A stretch of 64,000 nucleotides of DNA from Hordeum vulgare subsp. vulgare (taxonomy: Eukaryota > Streptophyta > Magnoliopsida > Poales > Poaceae): assembly GCF_904849725.1 (NCBI RefSeq), contig NC_058523.1, positions 335,647,948 through 335,711,947 of the forward strand, in the 5' to 3' direction. Below, piece by piece: positions 44,109-55,870 of this stretch. The notes under the pieces are model-generated. The model saw only the letters and a program-made list of their open reading frames with translations, was not told the origin of the DNA and did no database searches. The translations under genes were made by a program, and so were the position numbers. Position 1 is the stretch's first letter, and every line of letters begins with the position of its first letter.

Positions 44109-47086
44109 ATGAGTGATCGTGCGTGGATGTATACCGGCCACCCTAGTCAGAAAGAGATGACGAAAGAATGGTTTGTAAAAACAAAGGAATTTGTGAAAGC
44201 CGCATTCGCAAATGGCGAGGAAAGAAACTATTGCCCCTGTCCTCGATGCGACAACTATAAAAAGACGAGAGAGGCTGTAATGATTAAACACCTGCAGAGG
44301 AGTGGTTTTAAGTCTAATTATATGGTGTGGACATTTCATGGTGAGTCTATACAACGCACAAGAGCTGAGGTGGTCCGTCGTCGCACGGACGAGCATGGTA
44401 CCGCGATCGAAGACATGGTGCAAGACTTTGATGATGCTCGGGATTCGGAAGATGAGATGGAGGAATCTACAAAGGCCTTTTATGAAATGTTGGAGTCTTC
44501 AAAACATCCTCTCCATGAGCACACTGAGCTCTGTCAGCTGGATGCAATTGCACAAGTAATGGCTCTGAAGGCTCATTTCAACATGGGAAGAGAATGCTAC
44601 GACGCGATGATGACACTAGTTGGACGCTTCCTACCCAAAGGACATGTCATGCCTGCAAACTTGTACCAGTCGGACAAAATACTTCATGTACTTAAGATGC
44701 CCTATGAGAAGATAGATCCATGTGAGAAAGGATTTGTCTTATTTAGGAAGGAGTATGCACACTTGGACTATTGTCCCAATTGCGAGTCTTGCATGTATCT
44801 TGTGGTAGACAACGGTATGGGTGAGAAGAGGCAGACCAAAATCGCAGTTAGTGTTCTTCGGTATATGCCAATCGTATCAAGACTTCAACGTCTTTTCTTG
44901 GTCGAAGAGACAGCCAGACAAATGACATGGCACAAATTGGGCAAAAGAACCGAACTAGATGCGGATGGGAATAAGATGATGGTACACACATCGGATGGGG
45001 AAGCGTGGAAACATTTCGATGGATTGCATCAGGATAAAGCGGCAGATCCAAGGAATCCTCGAGTCTGCGCCTCCACGGATGGTTTTAATCCCTTCGGCAT
45101 GACGGCAACCCAATATAGTTGTTGGCCTGTATTTGTCATTCCACTCAATCTCCCCCCCGGGTAGATTATGCAAGGAAAGAACATATTTCCGACGTTGATA
45201 ATTCCAGGGCCCAATTATCCGGGGAAGAATATGAATGTGTACCTGCAACCGCTTAAGGATGAATTGGAAGAAGCTTGGGAAAATGGGGTCAAGACATACG
45301 ATGCCGCTAGAAAAGAAAACTTCAAAATGCATGTGTGGTACATGTACTCTATGCATGACTTGCCAGCATATGCGCTATTCTCTGGATGGTGTGTGCATGG
45401 AAGGTTCCCGTGCCCCCAATGCAAGGCAGCTCTTCAGTTTCATTGGTTGCAGGAGGGTCGGAAGTATTCTTGCTTTGACTTGCATAGACAGTTCCTGGAT
45501 CCTGACCATCAGTTCAGAAAAGACAAGAAGAACTTTACCAAAGTTAAAGTTGTCAAAAACTTGGCACGACCTGCGTTCATAGGCCAATAGATCCTGGATC
45601 AGTTAAACGCCCTCGAGCCTGATTCAGAGCGTCCAGGGTATTTCAAGGGGTATAATTCAAAACACGCCTGGACTCACAAGCCATGCTTCTGGGATCTACC
45701 TTACTTCAAAGACCTCCTTCTTCCACACAATATCGACATGATGCACACTGAAAAAAATATCGGAGAGGCTATTTTTGGTACATTGTTCGACATAGATGGG
45801 AAGACAAAGGATAATATTAAGGCTAGAGTCGATCAAGAGACACTATGTCATAGACCGTTACAAAACATGCAAGAAGGCAAAGGATAGCAGAAGTGGTCGA
45901 AGCCAAAGGCCTGGTTCAATCTTGGAAGGCCAGCTATGAGGGAAATTATCTTGTGGGTCAAAATGCACTTGATGTTCCCCGATGGGTATGCAGCGAATCT
46001 AAAGAGGGGAGAGAGTCTTGTAAACCTAAAAATCTTTGGTCTCAAGAGTCATGATTGGCACATATGGCTAGAGCGGGTAATGCCGGTGATGTTACGTGGC
46101 TTTATTCCTGAGGATGAATGGCTAGTACTGGCGGAGCTGAGCTATTTCTTTCGTGTTCTTTGTGCGAAAGAATTGTTGCCTGGCGTGGTAGAAGACATGG
46201 AGGAGTTTGCACCGGAGTTGTTGTGCAAGTTAGAGAAGATCTTTCCATCGGGCTTCTTTAATCCAATGCAACATTTGATTTTACATCTACCGACCGAGGC
46301 AAGATTGGGTGGGCCCGTGCATTTGACTATAAGGTCCGTTCATTTGAGAAATACAACATCAACGGGTATCTCTTTCGTACCTTTGGCAAAGAGCTATCTA
46401 TGCTCGACCAGAAATCTACAAATTGTGGTGTCTCTGCTATCGGGGAAGGTGTTACCAAGTATTATGGAAGAGTTGAAGCAATTTATGAACTTCAATTCTA
46501 TGGTAAAAACCCATGGAACGTCGTAGTCTTCAAATGTTATTGGTTCCAGCCGAAGAAGACTAGAAGGACTCATGAACATATAGGACTAGTCGAAATCAAT
46601 CCAAACACCCATTTAGATGTTCCCGATGTCTATATTACGGCTCAACAGGCGACCCAAGTTTTCTATCTACCGTGGGCATGCCAAACGGATAAGAATCTGG
46701 AAGGTTGGTATGTTGTTTATGAAGTGCCGCCAGATGTCAGACCACCTCTCCCAAATGAACAGGATTATTAACCTCACATTAACCCAGACATATATGATGG
46801 GGAATTCTTCCAAGAAACACGTCTTTCCAAGAAACGTTTCAAGAACCGCCGTGCTTCACCCAAGAACATGGAAGTAGACAACGACAATGAATCCGACTCC
46901 AGTCCTGAGCCGGAACCAGAAGACCTGGAACTCCTAGAGGTTACTGATGCAGATGACCTGTCAATGCTTCAACTATTAAAGGAAGGCCTTTTACAACTTC
47001 ACGCCGTTGAACCCGACGAGGACGTCATTCATGAAGACATGCGTGATCGTGATGATGATGATGCATTTGTTGATGATGATTATTAG
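44109..47086 (+). pseudogene. CACTA TNP2 transposase pseudogene
   Basis: Starts at ATG 44109 (AAGATGAGTGAT). Residues 1-75 are the transposase-associated domain ('WMYTGHPSQKEM', 'CPCPRCDN'). The TNP2 domain follows ('LFLVEETARQMTWH', 'DGFNPFG', 'WPVFVIPLNLPPG', 'DLPAYALFSGWCVHG', 'HNIDMMHTEKNI'). A DUF4218-like segment ('ELSYFFRVLC', 'HLILHLPTEARLGGPV') breaks off near 46315, where the frame changes and a stretch is missing. A DUF4216-like segment ('GKNPWNVVVFKCYWF') and an acidic tail end at 47086. In-frame stops lie at 45162, 45588, 45885 and 46769. All N-terminal parts share one frame, so decay is by point changes and one deletion. Confidence 0.92.
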
Positions 47087-47215
47087 TTTGTAAGATTCAC
47101 AACTTAAATTATATATATTTTAATCATTATTTTTCATGTACATATTATTATTCATGTCAGTTATTCAATTTTTTTATGTTGTACTAATTTCTTTTAATCT
47201 TTATCATGGCAGGTC

Positions 47216-49738
47216 ACTAGGTGTGGAAAGATGGTGGGCGCTGGTCCAGATCGCTCGACGGGTTCTTCCTAGGCGCCCCACACGAGGGGTGGTACTTCCC
47301 TTCCACCCCTATCTCTCCGTAGAGCCTTGGCAGACAGTCTGTCGATACCACCCGTGGGTTCTTCTTCATCGGCGTCATTGCCCACTAGGAGAGGTGCTGG
47401 TCAGGTAGGGAAGAAGGGGAAGGGTACAGGGAGAGGTGGTGGCCGCGGAAGATCCAGGAGGACAGTTGAGCCGTCCTCGCCACCACCACCAGCTCATTCA
47501 CCCGAGCATATGGTCGACCCGTTTGCGGAGGAGGCTACGGGGACACCGTTCCAGGAGCCTGTTGTTGACGGATATTCGTCCCATGAGACTCCGGTCCAGG
47601 AGCAGCCTCGGGTCGAGGTGCCTTCGGCCCACGAGACTACGGTTCCGGAGGCTTCACCCGACGTGGAGAGGCCCGGATGGGAGACCTGGCCGGATCGTAC
47701 CGAGTTGCCGGATTGGACCGAGGGTCCGGGTGGCTCAGGGGGCGGGGATGGCGGTGATGAGCTTACGGATAGTGAGGGCGATGTGCAGGTGGACGGGCCA
47801 CCGTGTACAAGCGTGGTAGTACACGTCTCCCGGTCGCGCCGGCTACCCACGAGCAGAGGCCGGTGATTAAACCTAAAGGAGATAGGTAAGTACATTTACT
47901 CTTTTTTAGCTTTTGCCTTCAAGTTTGTTCAAATATCTAATGCGTTGACCTTATCATACTGCAGCGGATGGGTACACCCTCTTGGAGTCCGCAGGCCGAA
48001 CCCCGTCCTTGGTGTGCTTTGCCGGACAAATTTCCCGGGGTTTGTCACGTTGCCTGGTGAGGGTCAGGTTCCTACACTAGGATTTTCCTGGGAGCACTAC
48101 CAGGCTGCGCAGGCCCCGCCGGAGGAGATTATAGATGGTGTCTTGTGCCACACGAGGGCCGAGATGGTGATCAAGAGCTTTTGGGTAAATTATCCTTTTA
48201 CAAAATCTAAAATTAATAATATAGCCAATTATTGTACTAATTGGTATTTTCACGTTTGATTGCAAACCTTCTATAGGTGTGAGGATGGATATGAGGAGGA
48301 GGCGGCCAGGGTTCTCGAGACCGATTGTAGGCGGTTACTACAGAACTTGCGCCACGAGGCTCGGCCGCAGGCTATTCGAGATTACTACGCCACGCGTGGT
48401 ATTAAGAAGCAGAAGAAGGATTGTCGCGGAAAGTTTCTGGAGAAGGAGCAATACATGAAGGTAATTACCTATTCTTAAGTCCTTCTACGTAGTTTTATTG
48501 ATTTCATTCATAGGCGTAGCGCTGAAAATTGATTCTAATAACTTACATGTGCCCCCGAGATGGTGTGCGGATAAGATGGATTGTTGGGAGGCGTTGGTTG
48601 ATGAGTGGTGCACAGGCAGCTGGCGAGCCGTCCACGAGAACGCGAAGGATCGGCGTAGCCAAATGGTTGGTGTGCCACACCATCAAGGCAGCGCCAACTT
48701 ACTTCAGTTCGGACGAAACTGGGTATGTGATTTGCTTCATGATTCATGCAATTCATTCTTGATGCTAATATTTTGTTCCTCTCTTTTAGGCGCATCACAA
48801 TAAGACGGAGATGCCACACTTGTACGACCTTTATGGCATGGTCCATACTGCCTCGTACAAGAAGGCGAAGGCATTCTCTGTGTCTGACCTGGATGATCCC
48901 AATAACTTCACCAACATATCATCCCACCAGAAGCTCGTGGCATACACGGACGCGGGAAGGCTACGAAAGGGGATGACTTTAACCCTAGCCAGGAACCTTT
49001 GGATCCAGAGCTGGTGATGATATCTGGTGGCGGGAGGCCCATGGCTCGATAGCCATTGGAGATGGGATAATACGTTGTCCACTCACTCTCCCGAAGATCA
49101 AGGCGCGCCAGTCGAGCAGCTGTCCTGAGATAATGCGTCGTCCACGGCCAGTCAAACTTGCCATCGAGGTTAGTTGTACGGACTAAGAACACTTTCATCC
49201 ATTTCATTATGTGTGTCACCATAGATCATTACTGTGGTAACGAGGAATGGTGTTTCAGGCTGCTCTTCAGAAAGAGAGATTGGCAAACCAGGCTGCTCTT
49301 GAAAAAGAGAGATTGGCAAGCCAGGCTGCTCTTGAGGCTGCTCTTGAGAAACAGAGATTGGCAAGTCAGGCTGCTCTTCATGAGAGGTACCAGACCACGG
49401 CACGATTGATTGAGGAGGAGAGGTCCCGGAATGAGGTGGGTCAACGGGCCTTGTACGAGCTTTTTGTGGTAAGTTTTTTTCACATTAGCCAAATCATGTG
49501 TGTAATGTCTGTTTCATTACTAACTAATACGACCCACTCTTCAGGGTCTGTGCGAGAAGAGCGGTCAAGTCCCTCCGCCGATGCCCGTCTTCTCTTCGAT
49601 TGGCACGGTGAGTTTCATTATAAACTAGTATTAATAATTGAGTGTCATCATGCTAACTGAGATATTGCAAAATATCTATTCTGTAGGATAACTCCCGAGC
49701 GGCATCGCACGACCCTTCTCCAAGTGTTTCTCCTCCTT
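47216..49738 (+). pseudogene. Second CACTA gene (Ptta/En/Spm-type, TNPA-like), exons and introns
   Basis: The first exon (about 47327-47877) encodes a Gly/Arg-rich stretch and a Pro/Glu-rich acidic region. Further exons follow: 47965-48186 ('PGFVTLPGEGQVPTLGFSWE'), 48278-48460 ('CRRLLQNLRHEARPQAIRDY'), about 48560-48720 ('DCWEALVDEW'), 48791-49018 ('PHLYDLYGMVHTASYKKAKA'), and 49258-49470, a coiled coil of repeated 'AALEKERLASQ'. Introns begin GT and end AG at most joints. It resembles plant 'transposase, Ptta/En/Spm' proteins thought to bind CACTA ends. Exon borders are my estimate; a frame break after 49018 suggests damage or a mis-set exon. Confidence 0.7.
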
Positions 49739-49769
49739 GATGACCACTATGGTAAGTTTCTCTTCTCCG

Positions 49770-52660
49770 CTTTCATATTGTCCTTGCCTTAATTTCCCCA
49801 ACAATGACATAGTTAGCCCATTTTTCTCCAAAAAGACATAATTAGCCCATGTAGCTCCAAAATGCCAAAATAACCTCAAAATGGCATAAGAACCTTGGTT
49901 AGCTCATTAATATTATATACTTAGCTTGTTTTCCTCTAAAATGAGATAATTAGCCCATTTAGCTCCAAAAAGACATAGTTAGCTAATTTAGCTCCAACAA
50001 GAGGAGAAGAAATAGGAAAAATGAAAAGAAAGAGGAAGAAGAAGAAGAAGAAGAGAAGAAGGAGAAGGAGGAGGAGGAGAAGGCCAAGGACCTTCTAGTC
50101 CTTCTCCTCCTCCTCCTTCTCCTCCTTCTTCTTGATTTCTTCTTCTTCTCCTCCTCCTCCTCTTTCTTCTCCTCTTTCATATTATCCTTGCTTTAATTTC
50201 CCCAACAATGACATAATTAGCCCATTTAGCTCCAAAATACCATAATAACCTCAAAATGGCATAAGAACCTTGGTTGGCTCATGAATATTATATACTTGGC
50301 TTGTTTTCGTCTAAAATGGGATAATTAGCCCATTTAGCTCCAAAAAGACATAATTAGGTAATTTAGCTCCAACAAGAGGAGAAGAGGAGAAGAAACAGGA
50401 AAAATGAAAAGAAATAAGAAGAAGAAGAATAATAATAAGAGAAGTAGGAGAAGGAGGAGGAGGAGGAGGACAAGGAGGAGAAGGCCAAGGACCTTCTAGT
50501 CCTTCTCCTCCTCCTCCTTCTCCTCCTTCTCCTCCTTCTTCTTGATTTCTTCTTCTTCTCCTCCTCCTCCTCTTTCTTATCCTCTTTCATATTATCCTTG
50601 CTTTAATTTCCCCAACAATGACATAATTAGCCCATTTAGCTCCAAAATGGCATAATAAGCTAAAAATGGCATAAGAACCTTGGTTAGCTAATGAATATTA
50701 CATACTTAGCTTGTTTTCCTCTAAAATGACATAATTAGCCCATTTAGCTCCAAAAAGACATAATTAGGTAATGTAGCTCCAACAAGAGGAGAACAGGAGA
50801 AGAAATAGGAAAAATGAAAGGAAAGAAGAAGAAGAGAAGAAGGAGAAGGAGGAGTAGGAGGACGAGAAGGCCAAGGACCTTCTAGTCCTTCTCCTCCTCC
50901 TCCTTCTCCTCCTTCTCCTTGATTTCTTCTTCTTCTCCTCCTCCTCCTCTTTCTTATCCTCTTTCATATTATCCTTGCTTTAATTTCCCCAACAATGACA
51001 TAATTAACCCATTTAGCTCCAAAATGCCATAATAAGCTAAAAATGGCATAAGAACCTTGGTTAGCTCATGAATATTATATACTTAGCTTGTTTCCCTAAA
51101 ATGACATAATTAGCCCATTTAGCTCCAAAAAGACATAATTAGGTAATTTAGCTCCAACAAGAGGAGAAGAGGAGAATAAATAGGAAAAATGAAAAGAAGA
51201 AAGAAGAAGAAGAAGAAGAAGAAGAAGAAGAGAAGAAGGAGAAGGAGGAGGAGGAGGAGGAGGAGGAGAAGGCCAATGACCTTCTAGTCCTTCTCCTCCT
51301 CCTACTTCTCCTCCTTCTCCTCCTTCTTCTTGATTTCTTCTTCTTCTCCCCCTGCTCCTTTTTCTTATCCTCTTTAATATTATCCTTGCTTTAATTTCCC
51401 CAACAATGACATAATTAACCCATTTAGCTCCAAAATGCCATAATAAGCTAAAAATGGCATAAGAACCTTGGTTAGCTCATGAATATTATATACTTAGCTT
51501 GTTTTTCGCTAAAATGACATAATTAGCCCATTTAGCTCCAAAAATACATAATTAGGTAATTTAGCTCCAACAAGAGGAGAAGAGGAGAAGAAATTGGAAA
51601 AATGAAAAGAAAGAAGAAGAAGAAGAAGAAGAAGAAGGAGAAGGAGGAGGAGGAGGAGGAGAAGGCCAAGGACCTTCTAGTCCTTCTCCTCCTTCTTCTT
51701 GATTTCTTCTTCTCCTCCTCCTCCTCTTTCATATTATCCTTGCTTTAATTTCCCCAAAAATGACATAATTAACCCATTTAGCTCCAAAATGCCATAATAA
51801 GCTAAAAATGGCATAAGAACCTTGGTTAGCTCATGAATATTATATACTTAGCTTGTTTTCCGCTAAAATGACATAATTAGCCCATTTAGCTCAAAAAGAC
51901 ATAATTAGGTAACTTATCTCCAACAAGAGGAGAAGAGGAGAAGAAATAGGAAAAATGAAAAGAAAGAAGAAGAAGAGAAGAAGAAGGAGGAGGAGGAGAA
52001 GGAGGAGGAGGAGGAGAAGGCCAAGGACCTTCTAGTCTTTCTCCTCCTCCTCCGTCTTCTTGATTTCTTCTTCTTCTCCTCCTCCACCTCTTTCTTCTCT
52101 TCTTTCATATTATCCTTGCTTTAATTTCCCCAACAATGACATAGTTAACCCATTTACATCCAAAATGCCATAATAAGCTAAAAATGGCATAAGAACCTTG
52201 GTTAGTTCATGAATATTATATTCTTAGCTTGTTTTCCTCTAAATTGATATAATTAGCCCATATAGATCCAAAAAGTCATAATTAGGAAATTTAGCTCCAA
52301 CAAGAGGAGAAGAGGAGAAGAAATAGGAAAAATGAAAAGAGAGAAGAAGAAGAAGAAGAGAAGAAGTAGAAGGAGGAGGAGGAGGAGGAGAAGGCCAAGG
52401 ACCTTCTAGTCCTTCTCCTCCTCCTCCTCCTCCTCCTTCTCCTGCTTCTCCTTGATTTCTTCTTCTTCTCCTCCTCCTCCTCTTTCTTCTCCTCTTTCAT
52501 ATTATCCTTGCTTTAATTTCCCCAACAATGACATAATTAACCCATTTAGCTCCAAAATGTCATAATAAGCTAAAAATGGCATAAGAACCTTGGTTAGCTC
52601 ATGAATATTATATTCTTAGCTTGTTTTCCGCTAAAGTGACATAATGAGCTCAAAAACATC
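49770..52660. repeat. Tandem array, about 390-bp unit, seven full copies plus one partial
   Basis: CTTTCATATT (once CTTTAATATT) marks unit starts at 49770, 50173, 50584, 50961, 51372, 51726, 52102 and 52494, giving periods of 354-411 bp. Each unit has an AT-rich part (repeated 'GACATAATTAGCCCATTTAG') and a purine run followed by a pyrimidine run joined by 'AAGGACCTTCTAGTCCTT'. The purine and pyrimidine runs are reverse complements, so each unit can fold into a long hairpin. Length differences arise mostly in the GAA/GGA runs. Confidence 0.93.
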
Positions 52661-53003
52661 ATATTTTGTTCTTCTTCTGAATTTCTTATTCACATTTTTG
52701 AAGATTGGATATACTACATGCATGGAAGCTGGCATTCATGGAGTTGAACAATGTCGATGGATGAACTTTATATGTATATCATCTAGTTTTCATTTGAGTT
52801 GATGAACAATGTCGAACTATATGTATATGTATATATGGATAAACAGTGGAATACTTTGTATGTTGGTTCTTTCGATATATGGGGATGTACATTGATTGAT
52901 ATGTATATCATATATGTGTGGTGAATTATATATATGTGTTGGCAAGTATATGTGTGGTGAACTATATATCATATATGTGTGGTGAATTATATAAATGTGA
53001 TGT

Positions 53004-53069
<66 letters not shown>

Positions 53070-53104
53070 GGAATAATATAAAACAAAAAAACAGGTACTA
53101 TATG
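52661..53104. other. AT-rich region of the CACTA element
   Basis: Repeats of 'TATATGTGTGGTGAA' and related motifs, no gene. Confidence 0.6.
53007..53064. repeat. (AT)n(GT)n compound microsatellite
   Basis: About 16 AT units followed by about 13 GT units. Confidence 0.92.
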
Positions 53105-53671
53105 GGCTCTTTGCCGTCTGCCAGCTGATGGCAAAGACATGTGCCATCAGCTGGCAGACGGCAAAGGTGCCACATGGCACCCAGCTGTGCATCCTGGGGT
53201 GTCTATATGGGCTCTTTGCCGTCTGCCTCCAGGGTGGGCAGACGGCAAAGAAGAGGGCACAGAGGAGGGGGGAGGAGGAGGCAGACGACAAAGAGTGGAG
53301 GGGGGAGGAGGAGGAGGCAGACGGCAAAGAAGAGGGGGGAGGCAGACGGCAAAGAAGAGGGGGGGAGGCAGACGGCAAAGAAGAGGGGGAGGCAGACGGC
53401 AAAGCCTCCGTTAACCCCTAACAGAGGCAACGCCTGTCGGCTGCCGTCTTGAGAACTTTGCCGACTACTCCTATCAAAAGCTGACGGCAAAGCTCTTTGC
53501 CGTTCTCTTTGCGGAGAAAGACAACAAAGAAGGTACGATGCCGTTGTAGGATGACACAGAAATTTTGCTGGCCGTGAGAATCTTTGCCGTCTTCGGTATT
53601 GTCTTTGCCGTCCGTGATATACTCTTTGCCGTCTGTGATGGCAGACGGCAAAGAAGCTGATTCCTGTAGTG

Positions 53672-54293
53672 ATTATTGCGTTTCACTTGCACGACCGAAC
53701 GATTTGAAAATAATAATAGTGCAAGAGTGCCATGGATTAAGCTGGAATCTCCAGACATTTTATTCAAGAGGAGAAGACAAGGTAATATGGGCTCTTTATG
53801 AGATCAATAATGATGCAAATGAGAGCCACTTAATATTTTCATCGTGGTATTTTCCTCGGTATGACTCAATAAAAAGAAAATAAATTCAGAGAAACACACT
53901 TAAATATTTCTGGAGTTTTTGGTTTTTCGCGAACGAGCAAATGAAAAGAGAAAAGCAAAGACGATAAAAACTATTTACACGGGAAAGCTCCCAACAAGTA
54001 AAAAAAGAAAAAGGAAATATTTTTGGGTTTTTTTAGTGCTACAACAATTTAAAGTAGGAAGAACAAATCAAAAAGAAGCTAGAAACGTATTTTTGGATTT
54101 TCTCAAAGTTTTTAAAACACACAAGAAGAAAGCGAGAAAATAAATTAAACATGGATGATACAATGAAAAAGTGTGGACACCGACAACTGGGATAAAATGT
54201 GTGAACATGAATGTAATGTCGGTGGGAGTACGTACTTCCCCAAGCTTAGGATTTTGGCCTAACTTGGTAATTGCTATGGCAATAAAAATCCTT
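53672..54293 (-). other. Non-coding interior of the - strand gypsy element, 5' part
   Basis: Resumes after the CACTA element with the second ATT. No coding frame. It contains a second PPT-like motif on the - strand ('AAGCTTGGGGAAG', + strand near 54237-54249). Confidence 0.65.
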
Positions 54294-54310
54294 CCCCGGC
54301 AACGGCGCCA
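54294..54310 (-). other. Primer binding site, tRNA-Asp type
   Basis: On the - strand TGGCGCCGTTGCCGGGG pairs perfectly with the 3' end of plant tRNA-Asp including CCA. It marks the 5' side of a - strand gypsy element; the LTR end at 54352 lies about 40 bp away, more than usual. Confidence 0.8.
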
Positions 54311-54351
54311 GAAATTCTTCTTGCTACTTCTCAAACAATAGCATCAAAAAT

Positions 54352-55373
54352 TGACACGTTGACAGAGACTTGCTTGCGTCGGTTTTTCCCTTAAAGAGGA
54401 AAGGGTGATACAACACAGGAGCAGTAAGTATTTCCCTTAGTTTGAGAACAAAGTTTCAATCCAGTAGAAGAATCTCGTCAAGTCCAGAGTACCTGCGCAA
54501 ACACAAACGAGCTTGCACCCAACGCTATAAAGGGGTTGTCAATCCCTTCAAGATTGATTCCAAAGTGAGATCTGAAGGCAGAAAGTGCAACGAAGTAAAA
54601 GAGTAAGTCTGAAAATATGGTATGGAGTAGACCTGGGGGCCATAGTGTTCACTAGAGGCTTCTCTCAAAATAGAAAATATTACGGTGGGTGAACAAATTA
54701 CTGTCGAGCAATTGATAGAACCACGCAAAGTCATGACGATATCTAAGGCAATGATCATACATATAGGCATCACGTCCGAGACAAGTAGACCAATACTTTC
54801 TGCATCTACTACTATTACTCCACACATCGACCGCTATCCAGCATGCATCTAGTGTATTGAGTTCATGACGAACAAAGTAACGCCTTAAGCAAGATGACAT
54901 GATGTAGAGGGATAATCTCAAACAAATGATGAAAACCCCATCTTTTTACCCTTGATGGCAACAACATGATGTGTGCCTTGCTACCCCTTCTGTCACTGGG
55001 TGAGGTCACCGCATGGTAAGAACCCAAAACCAAGCACTTCTCCCATTGCAATAATCATAGATCAAGCTGGCCAAACAATACCAACAATTCGACGAGAATT
55101 ACAAGGATATGAAATCATGCATATAAGAGATCAGAAGAAACTCAAATAAGATTCATAGATAATACGATCATAAATCCACAATTCATCGGATCTCGACAAA
55201 CGCACCACAAAAGAAGATTACATCGGATAGATCTCCATGAAGATCATGGAGAAATTTGTATTGAAGATCCAAGAGAGAGAGGAAGCCATCTAGCTACTAG
55301 CTATGGACCCGTAGGTCTATGGTGAACTACTTACACATCATCGGAGAGGTCTTGGTGTTGATGAGAAGCCCTC
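54352..55373 (-). repeat. LTR fragment of a different Triticeae gypsy family
   Basis: On + it starts TGACACGTTGACAGAGACTT. Blocks such as 'GGCATCACGTCCGAGACAAG' and 'ATCGACCGCTATCCAGCATG' are, from memory, typical of abundant Triticeae gypsy LTRs. It does not resemble the LTR at 39122-40539. It is cut at 55374 by the next element. Confidence 0.8.
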
Positions 55374-55858
55374 TGTCGTGGTTTTGTCACGGCAGATGTC
55401 CTCGGGAAAGGACTTAGTACGGGAGCCATCGCACCTTGGTGGCGACTCAAAGGGGTTAAACGGGAGGAACACGGCGGTTTACCCAGGTTCGGCCCCTCGA
55501 GAGGAGGTAATAGCCTACGTCCTGCTTTGTGTGTATTGATGTGGATTCGATTAAAAGGGAGGCGTAACTCGCCTAACCTAGCACTCGATGATTTTCTAAC
55601 CCCCCCTCCTCCTTCAGACTCGCCTTTATATATAGGTCGAGGCTTTAGGGTTTACAAGAGTCCCTTCCTCCTTACAAATCGTGACCACCGTAGTCTCTAA
55701 GTCGCCGTCCTTCAAAACCCAGAGACCTTCCATAAATCATAACCGTCCTGCGGCCTTCAACCGCCCAAGCTGAAGCCCAAGTAGCCCAAAGGATGAATCG
55801 CCTTACTAGTAACCCGACCCATCTTGGGCGGGTCACTTAATAAGCAATATCCCCAACA
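55374..55858 (-). repeat. 3' LTR of the Tat-like element
   Basis: On - it starts TGTTGGGGATATTGC and ends CCACGACA, 485 bp. A TATATATA motif (55628-55635, readable on -) fits the LTR promoter. The 5' LTR is outside the window. Confidence 0.82.
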
Positions 55859-55870
55859 TTAGGCCCCAAA
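55859..55870 (-). other. Polypurine tract of the Tat-like element
   Basis: On - TTTGGGGCCTAA directly precedes the LTR start TGTTGGGG. Confidence 0.7.

Larger units (their letters stand above)
41980..53671 (+). mobile_element. CACTA (En/Spm) DNA transposon, complete, 11.7 kb
   Basis: The left end is CACTACTAGAAAACAG; the right end read on - is CACTACAGGAATCAGC. A perfect 3-bp duplication ATT flanks it (41977-41979 and 53672-53674). The subterminal regions (41990-42180 and 53105-53655) hold many copies of TTTGCCGTCTGCC and GGCAGACGGCAAAG in both directions, the expected transposase-binding repeats. Inside are a TNP2-type transposase pseudogene, a second transposon gene, a palindrome and a tandem array. 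All coding is on +. The transposase is broken, so this copy could move only with help. Confidence 0.96.

Noticed and set aside
49983..52500. Lys/Arg/Glu- and Ser/Phe-rich ORFs repeated in each tandem unit
   Set aside because: Translation of purine/pyrimidine runs; not conserved in frame between units.
54294..54310. tRNA-Asp gene
   Set aside because: Only the 17-base 3' end is present, at a PBS position; no tRNA body.
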